The notes under the pieces are model-generated. The model saw only the letters and a list, made by a program, of their open reading frames with translations. It was not told the DNA's origin and did no database searches. The position numbers and the translations under genes are program-made. This document shows, piece after piece, positions 1-8,400 of a stretch of DNA of 23,628 nt. Source of the DNA: an uncultured Oxalobacteraceae bacterium (lineage in GTDB: Bacteria; Pseudomonadota; Gammaproteobacteria; Burkholderiales; Burkholderiaceae); assembly GCA_946479255.1 (NCBI GenBank), contig CAMLFK010000048.1, positions 1-23,628 on the forward strand. The letters run 5' to 3'. The number at the start of each line of letters is the position of its first letter. Within the stretch, counting starts at the first letter, position 1.

Positions 1-2053
1 GCGTCTTGAGCGTGGCGGCCACCTGGCGGTAGGCGCTGGCGTTGTCGAGCGCGATCGCGCCGTACGCACACAGGGTACGGAAGATCAGCCGTTCGCGCTC
101 GCCGTAGGCTCCTGCACTGAGCGACTGCACCGTCATCACGCCCATCACCCGCTCGCCGATCAGCAGCGGCGCAAACAGCAGGCTCAAGGTCGGCAGGGTG
201 CCGGGGATCAGGTTCGGCGTGGCGGCGTCGGGCTCGAGCTCGACCAGGATTTCGCGCCGCTCGCGCACGCAGCGCGCCGAGGTGGCCTGGTCGTCGGTCA
301 GCGAGATGCGCATCGGCGCCAGCGTGCGGCCGGCCTCGATGCCGAAAGCGCAGCGCAGCGAGCTGCCGTCCGGCTCGATCAGGAAGATCGAGAAATGGGT
401 GGCGTCGAGCAGCCCGTGCACGTGGCGGTCGAGTGCGCGGAATACCGCCGCCGCCTCCAGGTGGGTGGTGATCTCCTGGCCAATGGCCGACAGGTGTTCG
501 AGCGTGGCGCTGGTCTGCTGCAGCACGGCGGCGCGCTTGGCTTCGGCGGCGGCCAGTTGGCGGTGATGGTCGCCTTCGGTGCGGGCGCGTTCGGTCTGGT
601 ACTGCACCTGCATGGCCACGGCGCGGTTCTTGGCTTCCTGGCTGTTGATCTGGTCGCGCGCGGCGCCGGCGCGCAGCGCCACTTCGTATGCGCCATGATA
701 GTCGCCCACGCTGGCGTACTCGCGTGCCACCGCGTCGAGCAGGTCGCCCGGCACGGTGTAGCCGTCGATGGTCGCGGCCACCTTCATGGCTTGCTGCAGA
801 TAGTGCAAGGCGGCGCTGGGCGCGTCGATAGCCTGCGCGTGCGGCAGGCGGTGCAGCGCGTGGATCTCGGCCAGCACGCGCAGCGCGGCAATCTGGTTGT
901 AGGAGTCGCCGTGCTCGCGCGCCAGCGCCAGCGCGGCGCCAGCCTTGGCCAGCGCCTCCTGCGGCAGGTTCAGGTGCGACAGCGCATGTGCCTGGCCGCG
1001 CCGCGCGCCACTCTGGAAATCGGCTTGTCCGAGTGCGTCGCCGCGCTCTTCCAGCAGCGCGAAGCTTTTCAGGGCGCGCTGGTAGTCGCCACAGTCGAGC
1101 GCCAGGTCGCCCTGGTATTCGAGCGCAATGGCGTAAGCGCGCGAACCCGACAGCGGCGTAAGCGCCAGGAGCGCCTCGTGCAGCAGTTCGCGCGCGGCCT
1201 CGCGCTGGCCGAGCCGGCGCAGGGTTTCGGCGGTCTGCATCAGGCCCAGGCCGATGCTCATCGGCCAGCCGGTCGGCCGCGCCAGGTCCAGGCCGCGCTG
1301 CATCCATTCGAGCGCGGCATGGTGCGCGTTCAGGCTGGTGAAGCCATTGCCGATATTGGTGGCGACGTTGATCGCGCGGCGCACCTGGCCGGTGGCCAGC
1401 GCGATTTCATAGGTGCGCATCAAGAGCGTGACCGCGCGCCCGAAATCGCTGGCCTGGAAGGCACTGGTGCCCAGGTAATCGTTGATCCAGCCGGCGGCGG
1501 CCGGGTGGTGGCTGTCGTCGTCGGCGTCGAAGCGCCGGCCCCAGCGCGCCTCGGCGGCCGGCAGGCCGCGAAACACCGCAAACAGCGCGCTGGCGGCGTC
1601 GAAGACTTCAATCCGGACCGGGTCGCCGGCCTGGCGCGCCGCCTGGGCGGCGGCGGCGAGTGCGGCGTCGCTGGCGGCGGCGTCGCCGCTGTCGTGCGCG
1701 ATCCAGGCACAGAGCCAGTGCGCGTCGGCGCCGCCGAGCGCATCAAGCTGAGCATCGAAGAGCTCCATCGCCTGCCCGGCCAGGAGGCGCGCGGTATCGA
1801 GGTCGCCGAACAGCCAGCATGCCTCGCTCTCGACCAGCCGGCCGCGCGCTTCCAGCCGGATGCGCGGCGCGCCGGGCAGGTGATCGAGCAGTGGCGCCGC
1901 CTCGGCCACCAGCTGCCGCGCGCGCGTCACGTCGCGCTGGCGCAGGTGCCAGGCGAGCTGCACGGCGAGTTCGGCGCGCGCGGCGCCGATCAGCAGCGGC
2001 AGCCGCGCTTCCAGCGCGGCCAGCTCGGTATCGGGAAGGAAAAGATCGATCAC
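1..2053 (-). CDS. TPR / coiled-coil / GAF signalling protein (partial, C-terminus off window)
   Basis: The frame is open from a GTG at 2053 down to the left edge (684 codons, no in-frame stop when checked), so the 3' end is missing. The protein begins VIDLFLPDTELAALEARLP. Residues ~50-480 are helical, Ala/Leu-rich TPR-like repeats with motifs such as GDYQRALKSFALLEERGDALG and AKAGAALALAREHGDSYNQ. A charged coiled coil follows (AMQVQYQTERARTEGDHHRQ), then a GAF domain over roughly the last 165 residues (ATHFSIFLIEPDGSSLRCAF, FAPLLIGERVMGVMTVQS). GTG is chosen because a TGA lies five codons upstream in frame and an AAGG ribosome site sits about 6 nt before it. Proteins of this build in Oxalobacteraceae usually end in a GGDEF or kinase output domain; that domain would lie beyond the edge and is not seen. 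It follows the AEC gene on the same strand after 171 bp, so it may have its own promoter. Confidence 0.85.
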   Translation of the reverse strand, partial: MIDLFLPDTELAALEARLPLLIGAARAELAVQLAWHLRQRDVTRARQLVAEAAPLLDHLPGAPRIRLEARGRLVESEACWLFGDLDTARLLAGQAMELFDAQLDALGGADAHWLCAWIAHDSGDAAASDAALAAAAQAARQAGDPVRIEVFDAASALFAVFRGLPAAEARWGRRFDADDDSHHPAAAGWINDYLGTSAFQASDFGRAVTLLMRTYEIALATGQVRRAINVATNIGNGFTSLNAHHAALEWMQRGLDLARPTGWPMSIGLGLMQTAETLRRLGQREAARELLHEALLALTPLSGSRAYAIALEYQGDLALDCGDYQRALKSFALLEERGDALGQADFQSGARRGQAHALSHLNLPQEALAKAGAALALAREHGDSYNQIAALRVLAEIHALHRLPHAQAIDAPSAALHYLQQAMKVAATIDGYTVPGDLLDAVAREYASVGDYHGAYEVALRAGAARDQINSQEAKNRAVAMQVQYQTERARTEGDHHRQLAAAEAKRAAVLQQTSATLEHLSAIGQEITTHLEAAAVFRALDRHVHGLLDATHFSIFLIEPDGSSLRCAFGIEAGRTLAPMRISLTDDQATSARCVRERREILVELEPDAATPNLIPGTLPTLSLLFAPLLIGERVMGVMTVQSLSAGAYGERERLIFRTLCAYGAIALDNASAYRQVAATLKT

Positions 2054-2224
2054 CGCGCGCCTTCGTCAGGCATGCCGCGGCGTGGCCGCTAAGGCGGTCA
2101 CGGCAGGGTGTGCGCAGGGAACGGGGCGTCGTGCGGAGGTCAACATACTGAACTTAAAAGCAACTTTTGTTGTAATAATACCCGCTATTATTTCATATAT
2201 TTACTGCCTTGCGGCAACGATGAT
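2054..2224 (-). promoter_or_regulatory. AT-rich intergenic stretch, probable promoter region of the TPR-GAF gene
   Basis: Between the AEC stop and the TPR-GAF start, about 2145-2225 is strikingly AT-rich for this genome (runs such as GTAATAATACCCGCTATTAT). On the minus strand TTGCCG is followed 19 bp later by AATAAT, a poor spacing, so I do not assign exact -35/-10 boxes. The base composition and position favour a promoter for the downstream TPR-GAF gene. No strong terminator for the AEC gene is visible. Confidence 0.35.
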
Positions 2225-3184
2225 TTATGAGAGTACAGTCACCGCCCCGGAAAAAGTCAGAAAAGATAGCGCGGTCGAGACCAGGATGATGCGCGCGATG
2301 CGCCCGGTGTCGGCGCCGAAGCGCTCCGACAGCAGGGCCACATTGCTGGCGCTGGGCAGGCAGGCGACCAGCACCAGCACCATGAGCGCCGGGCTGGTGA
2401 GCGGCACGCCGGCGGCGATGGCGGCGTGGCCGATGCCCAGCATCAGGAGCGGATGCAGCACCAGTTTGATCAGCGCGACCGGGACGAACTGGCCGGCCGG
2501 CGTGGGCGCGCTGGCGTTCATATGCGAGCGCGCCAGCACCGCCCCGATGGTGAACAGCGCCACAGGCGAGGCGGCGTCGGAGAGCAGGCGGACGGTTTGC
2601 ATCAGGGGACCAGGCAGCACGAAGCCGGTGCCGGAGGCGATCGCGCCCAGCAGGATCGACCATGGCATGGGGTTGCGCAGCATGCCGGCCAGGGCATGCC
2701 GCAGCGCCGCCGCACTGCCCTGGGCTTGGCGGCCGCCATCGCCGCCCAGGCGCGACAGCGCGATGCACAAGGACGTGGTGATGATCAGGTCCACCACCAG
2801 GGTCACCATGAGCGGCCCGGACGAGGCCGGCCCGACCAGCGCCAGCAGCAGCGGCACGCCCATGAAACCCGTATTGGGAAAGGCCGCCACCAGGGCGCCG
2901 AAGCTGGCATTGTTCCAGCCGCTGGCGCGCAGCGTGGCCGCCACCGTGATGGCCACTGTCACCAGCGCACACAGCAGGTAGACGGCAAACACGCCACCGT
3001 CGAGCAGCTGCGCCAGCGGCGTGGTGGCGCCGAAGCGGTACAGCATGCACGGCAGCGCGAAATACAGGACAAAGCTGTTCAGGCCCGGGATGGCCACCTG
3101 CGGCAACATATGCCGCCGCACCGCGATGTAGCCGCACAGGACCAGCACGAAGAACGGAAATGTGATGACGAGAATGGCAAGCAT
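2225..3184 (-). CDS. AEC (auxin efflux carrier) family transporter
   Basis: This 319-aa integral membrane protein belongs to the AEC / bile-arsenite-riboflavin superfamily, whose members export or exchange small organic anions such as malate or malonate; the substrate here is unknown. It opens with a hydrophobic helix (MLAILVITFPFFVLVLCGY) and has about ten predicted membrane segments. The conserved Asn-Pro/Gly signatures are present (AAFPNTGFMGVPLL, MLRNPMPWSILLG, LPSASNVALLSERFG). Length is normal for the family. The start fits the usual AEC N-terminus but has no recognisable Shine-Dalgarno; a hairpin with TACAAT in its loop lies just upstream. It lies between the DUF4142 gene and the TPR-GAF gene on the same strand, with no functional link apparent. 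Confidence 0.9.
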   Translation of the reverse strand: MLAILVITFPFFVLVLCGYIAVRRHMLPQVAIPGLNSFVLYFALPCMLYRFGATTPLAQLLDGGVFAVYLLCALVTVAITVAATLRASGWNNASFGALVAAFPNTGFMGVPLLLALVGPASSGPLMVTLVVDLIITTSLCIALSRLGGDGGRQAQGSAAALRHALAGMLRNPMPWSILLGAIASGTGFVLPGPLMQTVRLLSDAASPVALFTIGAVLARSHMNASAPTPAGQFVPVALIKLVLHPLLMLGIGHAAIAAGVPLTSPALMVLVLVACLPSASNVALLSERFGADTGRIARIILVSTALSFLTFSGAVTVLS

Positions 3185-3186
3185 AA

Positions 3187-3206
3187 GGCAGGCATTGTAG
3201 CCTGCC
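3187..3206 (-). promoter_or_regulatory. 7-bp stem hairpin with TACAAT loop abutting the AEC start codon
   Basis: GGCAGGC and GCCTGCC (3187-3193 / 3200-3206) form a perfect inverted repeat with a 6-nt loop that reads TACAAT on the minus strand. It ends 2 nt before the AEC ATG at 3184. TACAAT could be a -10 box giving a near-leaderless mRNA, or the stem could shield the start. No matching -35 is seen, so the assignment is tentative. Confidence 0.35.
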
Positions 3207-3234
3207 CTACGCGCCTATCCCGCCCCCGCCCGGC

Positions 3235-3271
3235 CTAGCAGCCTGTCGGACTTGGGATCGTCGGCTGCTAG
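3235..3271. repeat. 9-bp inverted repeat straddling the DUF4142 stop codon
   Basis: CTAGCAGCC (3235-3243) and GGCTGCTAG (3263-3271) are perfect inverse complements separated by 19 nt. The TAG stop of the DUF4142 gene (3268-3270) lies inside one arm. No T-tract follows on either side, so it is not a canonical Rho-independent terminator; it could be a REP-like element or an RNA 3'-end stabilising hairpin. Confidence 0.45.
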
Positions 3272-4035
3272 CGCTTGTCTTTGGCCGGATCGGTGGTGGT
3301 GCCGGTGCCGGTGGTGCCTGTGGTGCCGGTGCCGCTTCCCGTGGCACCAGTGCCGCTCGTACCGCTGCCGGTCGTGCCGGCGGCACCGCTGCTGCCGGTC
3401 GCGCCCGACTTGCCGGAATGATCAGCATGCAGGTCCTGGGCCATTTTCAGGTGCTCTTCCACGCTCGGCTGGATGCGCGTGGCCAGGGCCTTGACGTCGG
3501 GATCGCGTGCCCGGTTGGCAGCCGAGCGCAGCTGGCTGTGGGCCTTTTTATGGTCGGCCACGCCCGCCTGTGCCATATAAGCCCGGTCGAACTGTTCGCC
3601 GGACAGTTTGGCCAGCTTGTCGGCCTTGGCCTTGTGCGCCCTGGTCAGCTCGGTCGGCAGCGTCACGCCCTTGGCCTGGGCCACCTGCTGCACGTCGGTC
3701 AGTGCCTTGGTGTGGTCGTCGATCATGCGCTGGGCGAAGGACTTGACCTGGTCGTTCTGGCTCTTGGTCTGGGCCAGCCGCGCCGCTTCGATCTCGGACA
3801 TATTGCTCTGGGCCATATTGCGCAGCAGCTTCTGGTCGGCCGCGCTGAGCTTTTTGGCGCTGGCCATGCCGGCCCCGCTTGCGGTGCTGCCTTGCGTGCT
3901 GCTTTGACCGGCAGCCGGTTGCGGCGTCCCGCTGCCGCTCTGGGTGGTGTTCTGGGCCTGCACATTGAGCGCGGAAGCCAGGACGAACGTGGCCGATGCA
4001 CCCAATAGCGCCGTCAACAGTTTGCTTTTTGCCAT
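3268..4035 (-). CDS. DUF4142 domain exported protein with low-complexity C-terminus
   Basis: A 255-aa protein with a signal peptide (residues 1 to about 28: MAKSKLLTALLGASATFVLA, cleaved near VQAQN), hence periplasmic or exported. After a Ser/Gly/Thr linker, residues ~60-205 form the helical DUF4142 domain. Typical features are LSAADQKLLRNMAQSNMSEI, SFAQRMIDDHTKA, DKLAKLSGEQFDRAYM and VEEHLKMAQDLH; this ferritin-like helical bundle has no established enzymatic role and is often linked to stress or envelope functions. The last ~45 residues are an almost pure Gly/Thr/Ser/Ala tail ending DPAKDKR, unlike compact relatives. The ATG at 4035 has a good AGGAG ribosome site about 7 nt upstream. A candidate ECF-type promoter lies at 4098-4125. 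Confidence 0.88.
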   Translation of the reverse strand: MAKSKLLTALLGASATFVLASALNVQAQNTTQSGSGTPQPAAGQSSTQGSTASGAGMASAKKLSAADQKLLRNMAQSNMSEIEAARLAQTKSQNDQVKSFAQRMIDDHTKALTDVQQVAQAKGVTLPTELTRAHKAKADKLAKLSGEQFDRAYMAQAGVADHKKAHSQLRSAANRARDPDVKALATRIQPSVEEHLKMAQDLHADHSGKSGATGSSGAAGTTGSGTSGTGATGSGTGTTGTTGTGTTTDPAKDKR

Positions 4036-4097
4036 GTCGAACTCCTAGTAGTTGGTGGGGAATGGAGGCGCCATGCTGCGCAGCCTGCCTCGTGCAC

Positions 4098-4125
4098 TTT
4101 TGACATGGCGTGAGGGCGCAAGTTC
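4098..4125 (-). promoter_or_regulatory. Candidate ECF (sigma-E-like) promoter of the DUF4142 gene
   Basis: On the minus strand GAACTT (4120-4125) is followed after exactly 16 bp by TCAAAA (4098-4103). This resembles the GAACTT-N16-TCnAA pattern of RpoE-type ECF promoters. It would give a leader of about 55 nt before the ATG at 4035. Envelope-stress control would suit an exported DUF4142 protein, but the match is by eye only. Confidence 0.35.
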
Positions 4126-4153
4126 ACATAAAAATTTGGCAACATTTTATGCC

Positions 4154-4195
4154 GGTATCAGCGGCCTGATACTGAAGTGAGCCTGAGCTGATACC
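4154..4195. promoter_or_regulatory. Triple GTATCAG/CTGATAC half-site cluster (candidate operator)
   Basis: GGTATCAG at 4154-4161, CTGATAC at 4166-4172 and CTGATACC at 4188-4195. The first two form a perfect 7-bp inverted repeat with a 4-nt loop; the first and third form a perfect 8-bp inverted repeat. They lie in the divergent region between the DUF4142 gene (-) and the lectin gene (+), about 30 bp upstream of the candidate ECF promoter and about 100 bp upstream of the lectin start. The regulator is unknown. Confidence 0.4.
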
Positions 4196-4243
4196 GCTCT
4201 GCTCTGTCGCACGCACACCTTGGCGCGCAGAATGTTGATCATT

Positions 4244-4270
4244 CGCAAGGACGTGTAAACAGTCCTTGCG
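4244..4270 (+). promoter_or_regulatory. 9-bp stem hairpin in the leader of the lectin gene
   Basis: CGCAAGGAC (4244-4252) and GTCCTTGCG (4262-4270) are perfect inverse complements around a 9-nt loop GTGTAAACA. The element ends 22 nt before the ATG at 4293 and lacks a following T-tract. It could be an operator or an mRNA 5' structure. I cannot place a convincing -35/-10 pair with normal spacing here. Confidence 0.4.
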
Positions 4271-4292
4271 GCTGTTCAACCGAGAGACCAGA

Positions 4293-5405
4293 ATGACCCG
4301 ACTGACCCGAGCCCTCGTCCACGAATTCCAGATGATCCGCGCCGCCGTCTTCATGCCCGGCGCCGGCGGCGCCCTGTACCACGCCGTCCTGCCGATGAAC
4401 CGCTGCCTGTCGGTGGGCGACTATATTGTGTCGGCCAACGGCATGTTCTTCGCCATCATCGAGGCAGACGGCAAGCTGCGGGTCTACCGCGGCGCCGGGC
4501 TGGAGCGTCACCAGGGCCGCCTGTGGGAAACCGAACGGACCGGCGAAGGCGGGCGTTTCTTCGCGCTGGTGCAAAGCGACGGCAACTTCTGTATTTACCG
4601 CGGTTCCGGCCTGGCCCACAACGACGGCTGGCACTGGGGCACCCAGATGACCGCCGAAGGCGGCCAGTTCTATGCCCATCTGCAGGACGACGGCAACTTC
4701 GCCATCTGCGCGGGCGGAGGCCCTTGCGACTACCAGGGCACGGTGTGGGAATCCGGCGTGACCGATCCGGTGGCCAGCATCGACAGCGTCTACGCCATCG
4801 ACTATGCCCTCGACAGCGCGCGCATCGTCAGCGCCGTCGCCTCCGACCTGTACCGCGAGACCGTCAACAACAGCAATGCCCACACCCAGACCAGCCTGGT
4901 GAGCGGCTCGGTCACGGTGTCCGACACCGCCGCCTGGACCGACCAGCTGGACCTGGCTGCCCCCGCCCCGGCCGGCTTCAAAGGCCCGGTGCCGGTAGTG
5001 GCCGGCGAGCGCGTGGTCCTGTCCACCGACAGCGGCCACGTCTTCCTGCGCAATAACGGCGCCACCACGCCCAAGACCTGGGGCTTCAACGCTCCCGCCG
5101 CGGTGCCTGCGCGCTCGTCGATGATGTGCCTGGTGGCGGCGGTGCGCTCTTCGGTGGTGGTGCCCTACTGCCTGTCCGGCGTGTTTACACTCAAGTCCGG
5201 CGCGCGCGTACACGGCAGCGTCAACGGCACCTACAAGGGCTGCAACAGCCACACGCTGTCGGTCACCCTGACCACCTACGATCCAGGCCCGAACCGGCGC
5301 GACGCGCACACCCCTGCCCAGAGCATCAGCCGGCCGCTGACGCCGATGCCTAGCATCAGCGGCCTGGCGACCCCGCTGAGCGAGGTAGCGCGCACTTACT
5401 CGTAA
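4293..5405 (+). CDS. B-lectin (mannose-binding type) protein with probable aerolysin-like pore-forming domain
   Basis: A 370-aa protein. Residues ~40-145 hold three bulb-lectin repeats with the QxDxNxxxY-type carbohydrate motif spaced ~37-38 residues: IIEADGKLRVYRG, LVQSDGNFCIYRG, HLQDDGNFAICAG. The first and third are degenerate. Residues ~170-345 are beta-rich with alternating polar/hydrophobic strands: a Ser/Thr-rich stretch (NNSNAHTQTSLVSGSVTVSD), a later VPARSSMMCLVAAVRSSVVVPY and a final GSVNGTYKG strand. This order resembles the ETX/MTX2-aerolysin fold, where a Ser/Thr-rich amphipathic insertion precedes a VP-rich strand; that part is inference. No signal peptide is visible. ATG 4293 is preferred over the TTG at 4266 because that TTG lies inside a hairpin arm, and a GAGAG sequence precedes the ATG. 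A large regulator gene follows after 51 bp. Confidence 0.72.
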   Translation: MTRLTRALVHEFQMIRAAVFMPGAGGALYHAVLPMNRCLSVGDYIVSANGMFFAIIEADGKLRVYRGAGLERHQGRLWETERTGEGGRFFALVQSDGNFCIYRGSGLAHNDGWHWGTQMTAEGGQFYAHLQDDGNFAICAGGGPCDYQGTVWESGVTDPVASIDSVYAIDYALDSARIVSAVASDLYRETVNNSNAHTQTSLVSGSVTVSDTAAWTDQLDLAAPAPAGFKGPVPVVAGERVVLSTDSGHVFLRNNGATTPKTWGFNAPAAVPARSSMMCLVAAVRSSVVVPYCLSGVFTLKSGARVHGSVNGTYKGCNSHTLSVTLTTYDPGPNRRDAHTPAQSISRPLTPMPSISGLATPLSEVARTYS

Positions 5406-5436
5406 GCGGCAGGCGGCCCAGCACAGCGCGCTCCGG

Positions 5437-5448
5437 CGGTGCTATAGT
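5437..5448 (+). promoter_or_regulatory. Extended -10 promoter of the XRE/NTPase regulator gene
   Basis: TGCTATAGT (TGn at 5440-5442, TATAGT at 5443-5448) is a good extended -10 element. The predicted start of transcription, about 7 nt further, is around 5455, only ~2 nt before the ATG at 5457. No Shine-Dalgarno and no -35 box are seen. This implies a leaderless or nearly leaderless mRNA. Confidence 0.4.
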
Positions 5449-5456
5449 GGCAAGAC

Positions 5457-8400
5457 ATGAGCCTGGACCACCTTACTTCACCACCGAACGACCCGTCCTC
5501 CGCTTCCGACGGCCGCATCGCGCTCAACGCCGCCCTGCTTAAAAGCCTGCGCAAAACGCGCGCCCTCTCGCAGGAAGCCCTGGCTGAACTTTGCCAGTCG
5601 CGCCATCTGCCGGTCTCGATCGCCTCGATCAAGCGCGCCGAAACCGGCAAGGTGGTGCTGTACCGCACCGCGCGCCACCTGGCCACCATCTTCGAGATCG
5701 AACTCGACGCCCTGCTGGCGGCCGCCGACGATACCGCTGCCGCGCCCCCGGTCCTGGCTCCCGCCGCCGCTGCCACCACCGCCGACGCCGCGGGCGTGCG
5801 CTACGTGATTGAACTGCACTTGGCCATGGCCGCGCCGCCCGGCCCCGCCGCCGTGGCCGAGATCAACGAAGTGGTGACGCGTTTCGGCGCCACCCTGCGC
5901 CATGCCGGAAGCAGCACGCCGGTGGCGCTGTTCGGCATGCCGCAAGCCTTCCGCAGCGATGCAGAGCGCAGCGTGCGCTGCGCGCTGTCCCTGCGCACCA
6001 CCCTGCTGGTGCATGGCGCGCGCGCCATGGCGATCCGCATGGCGCGATGGAGCGGGGGCGGTGGCGGCGACGCCGCCATGCCGGCGCAGGCCACCGCCCC
6101 CGCGGCCGATCCGCTCTCCCTGCCGATCCGCGTCGCGCCAGGCTTGATCAGCCAGTTGAAAGGCCACTTCGATTTTAACTTCGACTCCGACAAGTGCGCC
6201 CAAGGCTACGGCGCGCTATCTGGCGAACGCGCCGGCGTCCCGCCCCTTCCGCTCAGCGGCCGGGTCTCGGAAACACGCCAGTTCCAGGCGCTGGCGCAAG
6301 CCGCGCGCGAGTCGCACGGCAGCCAGGTGGTTTATGTGCGCGCCATGGCCGGCGTCGGCAAGACAAGGCTGGCCGCCGAATTCGCCGACCTGGCACGCCT
6401 TGAAGGCTTCAGCTGCCACCGCTGCCATGTGCAGGACGCCGGCGCCGACAGTTGGCGCGCGCCGCTGTCGGAACTGGCCCGCAGCCTGTTCGGCGCCGAC
6501 GACGCGTCCGAGGGCGAACTCGAACGGCTGGTCGACAGCGCCAGCGGCGCGCTCGGCCTGGATCCGGAATCCGCTATTTTTCACCGCGCGCTGGCGGGCG
6601 CGCGCATGAGCTCCGAACAGATGTCGCTGTATGCGGCCATGAGCCACGCGGTGCGCGAACAAGGCTTGGCGCAGGCACTGGAAACGCTGGTGGCGCGAAG
6701 CGCGGCCCGCAATCCCTTGTTGCTGACGGTCGAAGACGTGCACTGGGGCGAGAGCTACCTGTTCGACGCCCTCGGCACGCTGCTGGCGGCCAGCCGCGAA
6801 GCGCCGGTGATCTGGGTGCTGACCTCGCGCATCGAGCACGATCCGCTCGAAGCGTACCTGCGCCCGCACCTGTTTGAGCTGCCGCTCGCCTTGTTCGACC
6901 TGGCCCCGCTCGGGCAGCGCGATGCGCAAGCGCTGGCCGAGCAGTATGCCGACCTCGACCTAGCCTACCGCCAGCGTTGTGTCGAACGCGCGCAAGGCAA
7001 TCCGCTGTTCCTGACCCAGCTGCTGGCCAGCCCCGGCCAACACCTGCCCGACAGCCTCAAGCACCTGGTGCAGGCGCGCCTGGACGCCCTGCCCGCGCTG
7101 CAACAGCGCGCCCTGCGCACCGCCGCGGTGATCGGCAACCGCTTCGACCTGGCCGTGCTGCGCGAAGCGCTCGGCGCCCCCGAGTTCGAACTCGATGTGG
7201 CCGGGCGCCACGCGCTGGTGCGCCGCATCAAGCCGGACGCCGGCGCCTTCGTGCACGACCTGGTCATGCATTGCATCTACGAGTCGATCGCACCAGGCGA
7301 GCAGCAGCGCCTGCACCGCGCCGTGGCCGGCCTGTTCCGCGAACGCGACCCGGCCCTCTCGGCCCAGCACCTGTACCGCGCCGACGACCCGGGCGCGTTC
7401 GACATGATGTTGCGGGCCATTCGCGACAAGCTCGCCGCCCACGAATACGAAGCGGCGCTGGAACTGGCCGACCAATGCAGCGCCAACGACTCCACCCGCT
7501 ATTCCAGCTTTACGCTGGCGCTGCTCAAGGCGCACGCCACCGCCGGCCTGGGGCTGATCGCCCAGGCCAAGCTGGCCTACCAGCACGCGCTGATGCTGGC
7601 CGGGCGGCCGCAGGAAAAGATCGACGCCGTGATCGGCCTGGCCACCACCCTCAACATCCTTGAAGAACTGGACGAGGAAGAACGCCTGCTCGACGACACC
7701 CTGCCGCTGGCGCGCTCGGTCAATGCCGACGCCTCGCTCGGCAAGCTGCTCTACCTGAAGGGCAATATCTACTTCCCGCGCGGGAACTACGTCGAGTGCC
7801 GCCGCCATCACGACGACGCGGTGCGTTACGCACGCGCCAGCGGCGCCAGCGAGACCGAAGCGCGCGCCCTGAGCGGGCTGGGCGACTCTTACTACGCGCA
7901 AGGCCATATGAACCGGGCCAACGCGCTGTTCGCTGAATGCATCGCCATGTGCGGCCAGCACGAGTACGTCGGCATCGAAGCGTCCAACCGCTCGGCGCTG
8001 GGCTCCACCAGCCTGTACCTCGGCCAGCCGCAAGCGGCGGTGGACCAGGCGCTGCACTCGGCGTCCCTGGCGCACAAGGTCGGCAACCGCCGCGCCGAAG
8101 TCTTCGCGCGCATGACCGCCGGCTGGGTGCTGCTTGGGGCCGGGGCATTCGGCCAGGCCGAGGAAGAAGTCGCGCGCGCGCTCGCGCTGGCGCGCTCAAT
8201 CGGTGCGGTGCGCTTCGAAACCTTCCTGATGGAGAGCCAGGCGCGCATCTCGTGGCACCGCGGCGAGCACGCGCAGGCCGAACAGCAGATCATGGCCGTG
8301 GCCGATACGGTACGGCGCCAGCGGCTGGAACGCTTTATCGGCCCGTGGGTGCTGGGCACAGTGGCGCTGTTTTCCAGCGACCCGGCGGTTCGCCAGCGCG

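Noticed and set aside
395..2092. 565-codon plus-strand open frame
   Set aside because: It lies antisense to the TPR-GAF gene. Its translation is a His/Arg/Gln/Gly-rich shadow with no domain, while the minus frame shows TPR and GAF motifs.
4266..4292. TTG start giving a 9-residue longer lectin protein
   Set aside because: The TTG lies in a hairpin arm with no ribosome site; the ATG at 4293 is preceded by a GAGAG sequence.
4239..5309. 356-codon minus-strand open frame opposite the lectin gene
   Set aside because: The sequence is Ala/Gly/Val/His-rich without motifs, whereas the plus strand carries lectin repeats.
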